Translations under genes and position numbers: made by a program
The notes under the pieces: model-generated
Database searches by the model: none
The model's input: the letters and a program-made list of their open reading frames with translations, nothing else
What the model was told of the DNA's origin: nothing
Part shown: in pieces, positions 18,428 through 27,213 of the stretch
Numbering within the stretch: the first letter of the stretch is position 1
Layout of the letters: each line of letters begins with the position of its first letter
Source: JBEISR01 sp044371425
GTDB lineage: Bacteria; Planctomycetota; Planctomycetia; Pirellulales; Pirellulaceae
Direction: 5' to 3'
DNA length: 64,000 bases
Assembly (NCBI GenBank): GCA_044371425.1
Contig: JBILTR010000002.1
Location: 291,169 to 355,168 of the forward strand

Positions 18428-19345
18428 ATGCGATTCCAGATCATCTTTGCTGTTTGGCTGTCGGCCCTCCTGGGGTCTTCTCTGGCGTCCTGGAGGCCTT
18501 CGGTGGCGCAGGAGCCTGCGGGGGGAGAATCGAATCGGTCAGCGGAGAAGTTTCTGCTTCGCTACAAAATGCAGGAAGGAACGATCCTCGGTAGCCAGGT
18601 GACCCATCTGGCGAAAACCGACACCAAGATCGACAAGTCGGAGCAATCCTCCCAGTCGCGCACCGTCAGTCAAAAGGTTTGGGAGGTCACCTCGGTCGAC
18701 CCGCAAGGCCACATGACCTTCGTCTATCGCATCGACCAGGTCGACATGTCTCAGCAGGTGGGGGATGCACCGGAGATTCAGTACACCTCGACGCAGTCCG
18801 AACCACCCCCGAGGATCTATGAGAAGGTAGCCGAGACGATCGGCAAACCGATCGCAACCGTGACGATTGATGCCCGAGGTCAGGTGGTCGACCGCGACAA
18901 GAAGTCGGCTGCCCCCTCGCTGGGGATGGGGGATATCGCGGTGGTCTTTCCCGAGCAGCCGATTGGTGAAGGGGAGTCGTGGGATGTACCGCGCGAAATC
19001 AAGATACGCACCGAAGATGGTGGGACCAAGACGATCAGAATTCGCGAACGCTACACACTCGAAAAAGCTCGATCAGGAATCGCGACGATCGCGATCGAAA
19101 GCCAACCTCTGACTCCCATTCAGTTGCCGCAGGAAGAAGCCCAAATCGTCCAGCAGCTCAGCCGAGGCACCCTGAAATTTGATATCGATGCGGGGCGCGT
19201 CGTCTCCAAGGAACTCTCCTGGGACGAATCGATCGTCGGCTTCAGTGGACCGGGCAGCCAGATGGAGTATTCCGCGCGGCTGGAAGAAACCTGGAAGGAT
19301 CCCATACGAACCGCTCAAGGCTCCGAGGGAACGACCACCAAATAA
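18428..19345 (+). CDS. Secreted protein of unknown function (DUF6263-like)
   Basis: This 305-residue protein has a signal peptide (residues 1-28, ending near SVAQE) and no later membrane segment. Its organisation resembles DUF6263-type planctomycete proteins: FLLRYKMQEGTILGSQVTHL near the N-terminus, a VTIDARGQVV segment in the middle, then FPEQPIGEGESWDVP and a C-terminal region ending in the YSARLEETW strand. The GEGESW block recurs in such secreted proteins. CGGAGG lies 6 nt before the ATG. The molecular function is unknown. The convergent TIGR03790 gene begins 14 bp after its stop. Confidence 0.65.
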   Translation: MRFQIIFAVWLSALLGSSLASWRPSVAQEPAGGESNRSAEKFLLRYKMQEGTILGSQVTHLAKTDTKIDKSEQSSQSRTVSQKVWEVTSVDPQGHMTFVYRIDQVDMSQQVGDAPEIQYTSTQSEPPPRIYEKVAETIGKPIATVTIDARGQVVDRDKKSAAPSLGMGDIAVVFPEQPIGEGESWDVPREIKIRTEDGGTKTIRIRERYTLEKARSGIATIAIESQPLTPIQLPQEEAQIVQQLSRGTLKFDIDAGRVVSKELSWDESIVGFSGPGSQMEYSARLEETWKDPIRTAQGSEGTTTK

Positions 19346-19358
19346 CTCCCACCGCCGC

Positions 19359-21440
19359 TCAGGGCATCGGCACATCCACCACCATCGGTTTGCTGTAGTG
19401 CTCCACCCCCTGAACGATCGCGACAGCGATCAGGCGCACCGGCCCCGCTCCCACCTTCACCGGGGAGATCTCGAAAACCGCCTCCGCCTGATCGCTTTCG
19501 GCGATCACTTCCCAATCATGGCGCAACTGAACACGGCTTCCCTCGGGTCCGGTCACCTTGCACTGAATGCGGCTTCCCGCCCCTCGAACTCCCTCATCCA
19601 AACGTTCCAGCTCCACCCTCTCCTCGGCGCTGCCCGCCCAGAAACCGATCGTTGTCGACCAGCGATTGGCCAGCAGCGTCTCATCGGCGACGATCAGCGA
19701 GAGTTCGTGGTATCCGGCTGGCAAGGGGCGATCGAAGTTCAACTTGAGCGTATCCAACATCGGCGCGGTCTGCGCCAGGCGACCGTCCAGAAGAAGATCG
19801 AATCTCGAGGGAATGAAGGATGCCTCGCGATCGGCCTTGACCACCTTCAGCTCAATCGTCCGGCTGACGGTATCGCCTTCCTCAAGTCCCGTCACCGTCA
19901 TCTCCGGAATGCTTCCGAAAGGCCGACAAAGCGGATCCCCGACCACCAGCAGTTGGTAGGGTCCTGAGACCGCGTTGGCGTAGGCTTCTGCAGCGGTCAG
20001 ACCAGCGGCGTAGTGCGCGTGGATCATCGGGTTGGGGAACTTTTCCAGGATCGAGTAAGGCTCAGTCACCGCCCCACTGCTGGCCGCCGCTCCTGCCAAA
20101 AGCAACTCGGTTAGCTTCGTCTGAGCGCTTCCGGCCGTCATGACGCCGCCCAAACTGGTCAGATTCTCTGCGATCGCGCCTGGAACAATTCGGCTGGTCG
20201 AGGCTTTCCACCGAAAACTGGGTGTCCCCATGGTCACCCCCAAACAACGGTCCTTCACCATCGGCATATCACTCTCCACCACTTCGCCATTTTTCCCCAG
20301 CTCCTTCAGCCGGTTGATGGTCATGGCGAAAAGGGGTTCGCGCGTCTTGGTGCGCACGTCATCGGTCTTGGTGAAGTAGAAGGTCCCCTCGGGATCCGTT
20401 CCATCTGCCTGGACAGCCGTCCTCAAGATCTGAATCGCCTCAGGCAAGGTTGTCCCAGCACCTCGCGTCACCCCTAAAGACATCGCCATCAGATAGGGAA
20501 GGCCATACTTGCCATCGCGATAGGGGGTTCCGTTCCGGGAATAGAAAACCCTCGACTCAAACCCCCGCGTCGGTGTGCTGGTGAAATCCAGATCAGGGCA
20601 CGCATCCCGCAACACCTGGAATGCCGCTTCCCCCTGCAATTCCTTGAAGTCGGGGTCCTCCACCATCTGCTTTCGGAAGCTCCAGCCCTGAGCCACCGAG
20701 AGTTCCAGCATCTTGATCGCCGCCGTCTTCATTTTTGCCTTCGCCAACTCTTGAGCGCATCGATAGGAAACGCCGCAGTCGGCGGGAGAAAGTTGAAGCA
20801 GCGCCTTGGCCGTCGCCTCCGCCTTGTCGATATCCTCTGCAGCAACCGCATCGAGGAAAAGTTGCCACCGCTGGAGCCACTCCGGGTTTTCCGGCAAGAG
20901 CAACAACTGCCTAGCCGGCCGTGCTGCAAAGAAATTGCTGTCCATCAACAACATCGCTGGACTACGATCCAGCACCAAGCGGTAGAGATAGGTCAGGCCG
21001 GTCAACGAACCGACCGGAGTCAGGTACTCGGATCGCTCCTTCAGATTCACCAGATCGGCCATCAAATCGACCGCCGTAGGGAAGTCGCACGAGTAGGCGA
21101 TCCCGTGGATGTGGTTGGAGAGCCCGCGCCGCTGAATCTCTTCGAACATCGGCAGGAGGACCTTCTGTCGAAAAACCTCCACCGTCGTCTGCTCCAAGGG
21201 AGGAACATCGGGTAGGACCACGACGTTGATTGCAGGGATTCCCCGCATCTGGCAGTAGTGGTTGGCTAACGTCCTGGACGCCTCGCTTTTCCCATTGACC
21301 ACCACCACCCATTGCAAAGCCGTGCTCCCCCCGCGAAGGAAATCAGCGGAGGCAACCCACCATCCCATCGAAAGCCACCAAACCACCAGCGACCACCGAT
21401 GCCATCCCACCCCCCCAAGCCTCGTTCGTTCACTCTTCAT
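19359..21440 (-). CDS. TIGR03790-family secreted protein
   Basis: This 693-residue protein has an N-terminal hydrophobic signal (about residues 13-32, WSLVVWWLSMGWWVASA). The ATG at 21440 with GGAG 10 nt upstream is preferred over a longer frame. The early region VVVVNGKSEASRTLANHYCQ, followed by RGIPAINVVVLP, is the signature of TIGR03790 proteins. These are conserved in planctomycetes and some Proteobacteria and of unknown function. Later segments include SLGVTRGAGTTLPEAI and YQLLVVGDPLCRPFG, the latter typical of the family C-terminus, followed by a beta-sandwich-like tail. No enzymatic activity is assigned to the family. It converges with the DUF6263-like gene. Confidence 0.8.
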   Translation of the reverse strand: MKSERTRLGGVGWHRWSLVVWWLSMGWWVASADFLRGGSTALQWVVVVNGKSEASRTLANHYCQMRGIPAINVVVLPDVPPLEQTTVEVFRQKVLLPMFEEIQRRGLSNHIHGIAYSCDFPTAVDLMADLVNLKERSEYLTPVGSLTGLTYLYRLVLDRSPAMLLMDSNFFAARPARQLLLLPENPEWLQRWQLFLDAVAAEDIDKAEATAKALLQLSPADCGVSYRCAQELAKAKMKTAAIKMLELSVAQGWSFRKQMVEDPDFKELQGEAAFQVLRDACPDLDFTSTPTRGFESRVFYSRNGTPYRDGKYGLPYLMAMSLGVTRGAGTTLPEAIQILRTAVQADGTDPEGTFYFTKTDDVRTKTREPLFAMTINRLKELGKNGEVVESDMPMVKDRCLGVTMGTPSFRWKASTSRIVPGAIAENLTSLGGVMTAGSAQTKLTELLLAGAAASSGAVTEPYSILEKFPNPMIHAHYAAGLTAAEAYANAVSGPYQLLVVGDPLCRPFGSIPEMTVTGLEEGDTVSRTIELKVVKADREASFIPSRFDLLLDGRLAQTAPMLDTLKLNFDRPLPAGYHELSLIVADETLLANRWSTTIGFWAGSAEERVELERLDEGVRGAGSRIQCKVTGPEGSRVQLRHDWEVIAESDQAEAVFEISPVKVGAGPVRLIAVAIVQGVEHYSKPMVVDVPMP

Positions 21441-21736
21441 GGGAATGGCTCTCCGTTGACCCGTGGGATCATCCAAATGAGAAAAAAATTCGGCCGGCAA
21501 TGCTGCTAAGCCAATTATCGTAGGCGACCGCCCTCCGGATACACTTTCCCACAAAACTTGTCTCCAGATCGACTGAAGAAGCTCACCTCGAAAACCCGAT
21601 GGACAAACTGGTGCTTTCGGCGTTCCATTCGCTGCAACACTCCCTTGCGAATTCGGCCTATCCTTCCTATACTTAGGTCAGTCGATCGCGATAGAAGTCC
21701 GACGCTGGCGAAGTCAGCGACAAATGGCATTTCCCT

Positions 21737-21809
21737 GCGGGTGTAGCTCAGTTGGTAGAGCACAACGTTGCCAACGTTGTTGTCGTGAGTTCGAATCTCA
21801 TCACCCGCT
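21737..21809 (+). tRNA. tRNA-Gly (anticodon GCC)
   Basis: A 73-nt cloverleaf has acceptor GCGGGTG/CACCCGC, D-arm TAGCTCAGTTGGTAGAGCA, anticodon stem-loop CAACG-TTGCCAA-CGTTG (anticodon GCC), and T-arm GTGAG-TTCGAAT-CTCAT with one G-T pair. The discriminator is U and CCA is not encoded. Confidence 0.96.
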
Positions 21810-21825
21810 CTTTATCTTCCAGCCG

Positions 21826-21862
21826 AAAAGCAACCGAAGGTAACTTCGGTTGCTTTTTCTTT
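21826..21862 (+). terminator. Rho-independent terminator after tRNA-Gly
   Basis: A 14-bp stem AAAAGCAACCGAAG / CTTCGGTTGCTTTT with a GTAA loop is followed by a T-rich tract (TTTTTCTTTT). It lies 16 bp downstream of the tRNA and should end its transcript. Confidence 0.9.
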
Positions 21863-22105
21863 TACCTCTTCGGTTGGAACGTCGATGGAACCGTCTTTTG
21901 CTAGGTTTTCTCGCTCCCTTGGTAGCAAATGGAAACCTGGAAGTTGGCCTCCTCTGGCCCCCGCTTTCTCAGGATGCCCTCCGAAAAAGGGCTCGACCCC
22001 ATCGTCGATTTACGTAAAAATACGCAGTTCGGGATGCAGGCCGACAGCATCCTGGCCATCGTGGCGTTCTTTCCAGTGCCGTTGTAGTTGCAGGTAGATC
22101 TTTCC

Positions 22106-23599
22106 ATGTCCGATTCCACCACCTCGCTCGCTCCAGACACTCCCGACACGGAAAAACTGGAACTGCAGACTCAGATCACCAGTCCTTCGGCGTGCGCTCG
22201 GCATGTCGTCGTCACGATTCCACGCAGCGAGATCGAGAAACGCTTTCGCAAAGCCTACGACGAACTGAAGCCCAAGGCGGAACTGCCAGGTTTTCGGCCC
22301 GGCAAAGCGCCACGCAAGTTGGTGGAAAGCCGTTTTAAGGACCAGGTCGAGGACCAAGTCAAAAATGAACTGGTGCTGATGAGCCTTCAGCAGGTGACCG
22401 AAGGAGGGCATTTCAGCGCGATCAGCGAGCCCGATTTCGACTACGGTGCGGTGGAAGTCCCAGCCGATGGCCCATTCGTTTACGAATTCAACATCGAAGT
22501 GCGACCCGACTTCCAAACACCCAACTGGGACGGATTGTCGCTCAACCGCCCCTCCTACCAGATCACCGATGAGGTCATCGATGCCCAGCTGGCACGCACC
22601 CTCTCCAGATTCAAGTTCCTCGAGGCTGTCGATGGTCCAGCTCAGTTGGGCGATACCCTGCTGATCACCGCCGAATTTTCTCAGGATGGGAAGGCCACCA
22701 GCTTCCTGGAAGAGACCGATGTCACGCTGCGACCGAAGCTGAGCCTATCCGACTGCGTTGTCGAAGATTTCGGCACCCTGATGGATGGCGTTCGGGAAGG
22801 TGAAAGCCGGAAGACCAAGGTGAAAATTGTCGAGACATCCGGCAACGCCGCGATGCGGGGCAAAGAGTTCGATGTCGTCTTTCAGGTGCTGGAAGTCAAG
22901 CGGGTCAACCTTCAGGACCTCCGCCCTGCGGTGCTGGAGCAGTTTGGTTTCGCCAGCCGCGATGAACTCCGCGCCTTCGTCAAGGAAGAACTTCAGCGAC
23001 AGCTGGAGTACCACCAACAGCAGGCACTCCGCAAGCAGATCACACAAGAACTGACTAAGGATGCCCAGTGGGATCTTCCCGAGCGGCTGGTGCAGCGACA
23101 GACCAACCGAGAACTCCAGCGCCGCTCCCTGGAGTTGCGCCGCTCCGGATTCTCCGAAGAACAAGTCAGCGAGTTCATGAATATCGCTCGGCGAAACGCC
23201 AAGGAATCGACGATCAACGCCCTCCGCGAACACTTTGTTCTGGAGAAGATCGCCGAGGATCTGAAGATTGAACCGGAAGCGGACGAATACGATGCCGAAA
23301 TCAATCTGATCGCCGCTCAAAGCAATATGTCGGAACGCAGTGTCCGAAGCCGACTGGAAAAGTCGGGCCAGATGGACGCGCTTCGCAACCAGATCGTCGA
23401 ACGGCGGGTGATCGATAAAATCGTGGCGGCAGGCAAGGTCACCGATCAGGAAGATAAGTCCTTCCTGGCCGCTGAACCCGAGTCGTCTGCTGTCCAGTTC
23501 CTGGTCTCTCCCGCCTCGGCCGATCTACCCGAAGCGAAGTACGACGAACGCCCCGAAGACGGACAAAAGCCCGGCGCGACCGTCAAGCCAACCCCCTGA
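22106..23599 (+). CDS. tig: Trigger factor (ribosome-associated chaperone, peptidyl-prolyl isomerase)
   Basis: This 497-residue protein binds the ribosome exit tunnel and folds nascent chains. The ribosome-binding signature GFRPGKAPRKLVE is at about residues 57-69 inside the N-terminal domain, which starts after a 20-residue Ser/Thr extension. The central region (about 165-260, GDTLLITAEF and REGESRKTKVKI) is the FKBP-like isomerase domain. The long helical C-terminal domain follows to about 450. The last 40 residues are a low-complexity Pro/Glu tail. The ATG at 22106 is used; an in-frame TTG at 22088 is an alternative. The two clpP genes follow 0.6 kb downstream, as in many bacteria. Confidence 0.93.
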   Translation: MSDSTTSLAPDTPDTEKLELQTQITSPSACARHVVVTIPRSEIEKRFRKAYDELKPKAELPGFRPGKAPRKLVESRFKDQVEDQVKNELVLMSLQQVTEGGHFSAISEPDFDYGAVEVPADGPFVYEFNIEVRPDFQTPNWDGLSLNRPSYQITDEVIDAQLARTLSRFKFLEAVDGPAQLGDTLLITAEFSQDGKATSFLEETDVTLRPKLSLSDCVVEDFGTLMDGVREGESRKTKVKIVETSGNAAMRGKEFDVVFQVLEVKRVNLQDLRPAVLEQFGFASRDELRAFVKEELQRQLEYHQQQALRKQITQELTKDAQWDLPERLVQRQTNRELQRRSLELRRSGFSEEQVSEFMNIARRNAKESTINALREHFVLEKIAEDLKIEPEADEYDAEINLIAAQSNMSERSVRSRLEKSGQMDALRNQIVERRVIDKIVAAGKVTDQEDKSFLAAEPESSAVQFLVSPASADLPEAKYDERPEDGQKPGATVKPTP

Positions 23600-23642
23600 T
23601 CCCTCAGGGAACTCAAACGCCAGAGTCCACCGACAGGTCACG

Positions 23643-23677
23643 AAAGCCGCCTCCCTCACCAGGAGGTGGCTTTTTTT
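23643..23677 (+). terminator. Rho-independent terminator after trigger factor
   Basis: The stem AAAGCCGCCTCC / GGAGGTGGCTTT (12 bp with one G-T pair) has a 7-nt loop and runs into seven T residues. It separates tig from the clpP genes. Confidence 0.9.
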
Positions 23678-24192
23678 GTTGCGCTCCAGCCGCCGTCCTT
23701 TAAGGAAGGAATCCGCCAACCGCGTCGCGATTCCACCCGAGCGAGGCTCGCGAAACACCCGCATGCCCAAGCCATCCCACGGCAAAATCCAGCCAGATGG
23801 AGGATCGCCCACGCTGCTGCCAGGCGCGCGCGACCTTCCGGTCTCTACCGGTAGAAACCGGCGAAGACTCACTCCTGGCCAGCAACTGGGCTCATGGGAG
23901 CAATTGTCCAAAAGAGCCTTTGGGGATTCATCGATTTTTTTGAGCAAGAGAGAGACCGCCGCGGTGCCCTCAGAAACGCCAGAGCCACCGGGGATTTTGC
24001 CCTGTTCGATACAATGCACGCAGGCAGAATCGAAGCTTCCTGCTGGCCGCTCATTGAGGTTGACTAGGCAACCGCTTTAGCCAACCCCTGAAACCGCACT
24101 CGCTCTTCCCCCGGCCCTTGTCAAAATCGACCAGCTTGCCAAGATAAGGGTCTGAACTGATCTTCTCGAACACCGCCAGAAAGGGTGCCACC
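23678..24192. other. Intergenic region between tig and clpP
   Basis: These 515 bp have overlapping short frames on both strands but none with a motif or good start. AAAGGG 8 nt before 24193 is the ribosome-binding site for the first clpP. The clpP promoter should lie here, because a terminator closes the tig unit. Confidence 0.5.
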
Positions 24193-24819
24193 TTGGAACC
24201 GTTTGAACACCTACCCCCGCTCAAGAGCGCCTACGGGATGCAGAGCTACCAGCGCCAGCGACAGATGACGATCGGCGATTTGCTCCTGGAGAATCGGATC
24301 GTTTTCCTCCAGGGGGAAATTCACACGGGCAACGCGAATGAACTGGTGATGAAGCTGCTGTACCTGCAAAGCGAGAATCGCCGGAAAGATATTCACTTCT
24401 ATATCAATTCACCTGGTGGAGAGGTAATCGCCACCTTGGCGATCTACGACACCATGCAGATGCTCTCCTGCCCCGTCGCTACCTACTGCGTCGGGCAGGC
24501 CGCTAGCGGGGCCGCTGTCCTACTGGCAGGCGGAACCAAGGGGAAACGTTACTGCCTCCCCAACAGTCGCGTCATGATGCACCAGCCTTACGGTGGCGTG
24601 GGAGGCCAGGTTTCGGACATCGAGATTCAGGCGGCGGAAATCCTCCGATGCCGTGAACAGCTCAACACGATTCTTGCTGAACATACCGGCAAACCAATCG
24701 AACAGATTGCGAAAGACACCGATCGCGACTTCTTCCTCACGGCTCCCGACGCTGTCGAGTACGGAGTGGTCGATCAAATCCTCAAGAAACAACCGGTCGC
24801 GGAAGAACAGGACAGCTGA
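24193..24819 (+). CDS. clpP: ATP-dependent Clp protease proteolytic subunit, first copy
   Basis: This 208-residue ClpP paralogue keeps the catalytic triad: Ser105 in GQAASGAAVLL, His130 in NSRVMMHQP and Asp179 in DTDRDFF, with the spacing seen in E. coli ClpP (25 and 74 residues after Ser). The residues after the nucleophile are Gly-Ala-Ala instead of the usual Met-Gly-Ala, which the next gene has. The N-terminus is about 10 residues longer than in the second copy. The TTG at 24193 is chosen because AAAGGG precedes it; an ATG at 24238 lacks such a site. It probably assembles with the neighbouring ClpP or forms its own ring, fed by ClpX or ClpC. Confidence 0.88.
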   Translation: MEPFEHLPPLKSAYGMQSYQRQRQMTIGDLLLENRIVFLQGEIHTGNANELVMKLLYLQSENRRKDIHFYINSPGGEVIATLAIYDTMQMLSCPVATYCVGQAASGAAVLLAGGTKGKRYCLPNSRVMMHQPYGGVGGQVSDIEIQAAEILRCREQLNTILAEHTGKPIEQIAKDTDRDFFLTAPDAVEYGVVDQILKKQPVAEEQDS

Positions 24820-24977
24820 TGAGCTGGCGCCGATGGCGACTTCCTCATCCTTGGGGCGCCCAATTCCGCCTCCGACTCGGATCCCAGTGAAAACCAACTC
24901 TCTGAGCCAAATTCAAAGCATCTCGAAAACAACCATCGCTACCGCGCAGGCGGGGCACCTGGAGTGAACGATACGCC

Positions 24978-25583
24978 ATGACGATTCCAATTGTGATCGA
25001 AAAGAACGGTCGGGAAGAGCGAGCCTACGATATCTACAGCAGGCTGCTGAAGGACCGCATCATTTTCTTGGGGCAGCAGGTAGACGACTACATCGCCAAC
25101 GCTCTGGTCGCCCAGATGCTATTCCTGCAGTCGGATGATCCCAAGGCGGATATCCATCTTTACATCAACAGCCCTGGCGGAAGCGTCAGTGCAGGGATGG
25201 CCATCTACGACACCATGCAGTTCGTGTCGTGCGATGTTGCCACCTACTGCATCGGACAAGCGGCTTCGATGGGCGCCGTGCTGCTGACTGCAGGAGCTAA
25301 GGGAAAGCGATACTCGCTTCCCAACAGCCGCATCATGATCCACCAGCCGCTGGCAGGTATGCAGGGAACTGCCGAAGAAATCTCGATCCACATGCGGGAG
25401 TTCCGACGCACCAAAGACCGACTGAATCGAATCCTGCTCAAGCACTGCGGCCAGGATCTAGCGAAGATCGAACGCGATACCGATCGCGATCGTTTCATGG
25501 ATCCCGAAGAAGCAGTCGCCTATGGGTTGATCGATCAGGTGATCGAATCGATGCCGACCACCCCTGAAGCCCCTGCAACCTAA
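24978..25583 (+). CDS. clpP: ATP-dependent Clp protease proteolytic subunit, second copy
   Basis: This 201-residue protein is a canonical ClpP: YINSPGGSVSAGMAIYDTMQ, nucleophile Ser97 in CIGQAASMGAVLL, His122 in NSRIMIHQP and Asp171 in DTDRDRF, all at E. coli-like positions. It degrades unfolded or tagged proteins in the cytoplasm with an AAA+ partner; tmRNA, present further along at 56.4 kb, supplies one class of tagged substrates. It lies 158 bp after the first clpP on the same strand, so the pair probably forms one operon. Divergence between the two copies suggests a hetero-oligomeric or specialised particle. Confidence 0.93.
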   Translation: MTIPIVIEKNGREERAYDIYSRLLKDRIIFLGQQVDDYIANALVAQMLFLQSDDPKADIHLYINSPGGSVSAGMAIYDTMQFVSCDVATYCIGQAASMGAVLLTAGAKGKRYSLPNSRIMIHQPLAGMQGTAEEISIHMREFRRTKDRLNRILLKHCGQDLAKIERDTDRDRFMDPEEAVAYGLIDQVIESMPTTPEAPAT

Positions 25584-25912
25584 GTCCAACGCCGCGATCG
25601 AACCGGGAACCAAATGCGGAGCCACCGGGGAGCGAAGTTCGACTTGCCGGTAGGTTTGCTAGCATTGGGAATGGAGAGCCATCAAGCGAGAGATGGCGAC
25701 TCGGGGAGCCAAGCTGAGGAAACTACTTGGAAACCGTGCGAAAAACCACCCTTTCGGGCCACCCGCATGCCGCCGGTCCCCCTGGACGCAAACCAAGGCG
25801 TGCGGTACATTGGATGGTTTCCACATGATTTTCCTTGGCTTTTGTCGATGTACGACAGGGACTAGGAACGCCGTCGACTTCAGACTTTTTCAAACACACA
25901 GCGGAGGATTGC
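25584..25912. other. Intergenic region upstream of rpsU
   Basis: These 329 bp contain short overlapping frames without motifs. GGAGG just upstream of 25913 is the rpsU ribosome-binding site. The rpsU promoter presumably lies here. Confidence 0.5.
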
Positions 25913-26110
25913 ATGGTTAAGCTGCAGGTCCGGGATCGGGAGACGATTCAAGAGGCGATTCGTCGGTTCCGGAAGTTGGTCGAACGAAGCGGCCTGAAGA
26001 AAGAAATGCGTCGGCGCGAGTATTACGAGAAGCCAAGCGAAATCAAGCGTCGCAGTCGTTTGCGAGCCGAACGGCGTTCGCGACGAAATCGGCTGACCGG
26101 TGGCGTCTAA
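25913..26110 (+). CDS. rpsU: 30S ribosomal protein S21
   Basis: This 65-residue basic protein has the S21 pattern: VKLQVRDRETIQEAIRRFRK, then RSGLKKEMRRREYYEKPSE and an Arg-rich tail (RRSRLRAERRSRRNRL). It binds the 30S platform near the 3' end of 16S rRNA and helps initiation. GGAGG 6 nt upstream fixes the ATG at 25913; the frame stays open upstream but the extra residues are not S21-like. A tRNA-Val gene follows after 31 bp and may be on the same transcript. Confidence 0.95.
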   Translation: MVKLQVRDRETIQEAIRRFRKLVERSGLKKEMRRREYYEKPSEIKRRSRLRAERRSRRNRLTGGV

Positions 26111-26141
26111 GTCACTGGCCCCTGAACGATCCGGCATTCGC

Positions 26142-26215
26142 GGGCGAATAGCTCAGTTGGTTAGAGCGCCACTCTTACAAAGTGGATGTCGGGGGTTCGA
26201 GTCCCTCTTCGCCCA
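26142..26215 (+). tRNA. tRNA-Val (anticodon UAC)
   Basis: A 74-nt cloverleaf has acceptor GGGCGAA/TTCGCCC, anticodon stem-loop CCACT-CTTACAA-AGTGG (anticodon TAC), T-loop TTCGAGT and discriminator A. CCA is not encoded. Confidence 0.96.
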
Positions 26216-26260
26216 TTCTTAGGGAAAAGCCAGCATCGGGCAAAAGCCGAAGGATTGAAA

Positions 26261-26294
26261 CAAGCCCAAGGGAAACCTTGGGCTTGTTGTTTTC
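26261..26294 (+). terminator. Rho-independent terminator after tRNA-Val
   Basis: A perfect 11-bp stem CAAGCCCAAGG / CCTTGGGCTTG with a GAAA loop is followed by TTGTTTTC. It should end the rpsU/tRNA-Val transcript. Confidence 0.9.
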
Positions 26295-27213
26295 TAACAC
26301 GGTTCACTTGGCCGAAGATTATAGAAACCGAATGGCTCGCGACTCTCTGTTCTGGTACCCACCAAGGGAAGGCATCGATCGGATCAACCCGGCCTAGGGA
26401 AGCTGTGCGGTTCAACATGTTTTTTTGGGGCTTGTTTGCTTCACTGCATCCGCTGAATCGGCCATACAATGTCGGGAGGTTGGCGGCGTGCTGCCATTCA
26501 CCTTCCTAACAGCACCGCAAAGCCGCACGCCCTCTAGTCTGCTCGCGACCATACAAGAGAACAGGACGGCTTGTACCGTACCGCGCGCAGTGCGCACTAT
26601 TCCTGCGTGACATCTTTGTTTCGCAGTGCGCAAAATCAACCTACTGTCCCATAGAATTGCCGAATCGACCAACTGGGTCCATCCGTGATTATTTTGGGGA
26701 GCGACGGTAACACGGCCCCGATTCGAATCGGTCATAGAACTTCACCGGACAGGCCGCGAAGCACCGCCTCGATGGTGCGGCAATTCGAGCATGGCAAGGT
26801 TGTGTAGCCGTGGGCTAGCCATGAACCTGCAAAATCACCAGATGGACTAGAAAAAAAGGAGGGACAGCCCCGCCCCCGGCTCATTCATCTCATGGCATCA
26901 CAGAGGCACCGAGCTGCCAGAGCAATCCGGCGGTCCATTCACTCTCCGTGGCTTTGTGTCTCCGTGAGAGGCAAATAGTAGCGATCCGTTTTTTCCGGTA
27001 CGCATGGGATTTGTGTGGGTTGCATTCGCTTCACTGCCGCAACTCAAGAATTGCAGGTGGCCACACCACTCAGCCACCCTCCTCAAGGAGGGTGGCAACC
27101 ATCGCTCGCCTTCTATTCGCAGCCCTTGCCAGTACGACCATGCCGACTATTCCGGTCGGCCGGACAGATACGACCCCAAGAATTGTCGAATGGAGCCCCA
27201 ACCAAAGCCCCAA
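26295..27213. other. Long non-coding stretch with decayed repeats
   Basis: These 919 bp have no frame with recognisable content. A copy of a dispersed repeat lies at 26931-26971. The remainder shows scattered short inverted segments (for example CAGTGCGCACT near 26588) but no RNase P, SRP or riboswitch signature. It looks like a gene graveyard or repeat-rich spacer. Confidence 0.55.
26931..26971. repeat. Dispersed repeat, copy A
   Basis: The 40-nt sequence beginning CGGTCCATTCACTCTCCGTG and ending CCGTGAGAG recurs with only a few changes at 54932-54971. More diverged relatives appear in inverted sense near 29290-29390 and 31370-31450. All copies lie in non-coding DNA. Confidence 0.7.

Noticed and set aside
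19179..19967. Plus-strand open frame of 262 codons
   Set aside because: It is antisense to the TIGR03790 gene and overlaps the end of the DUF6263-like gene, with no ribosome-binding site or motif.
26295..27213. RNase P, SRP or riboswitch RNA in the long gap
   Set aside because: No conserved core sequence of those RNAs could be found by eye.
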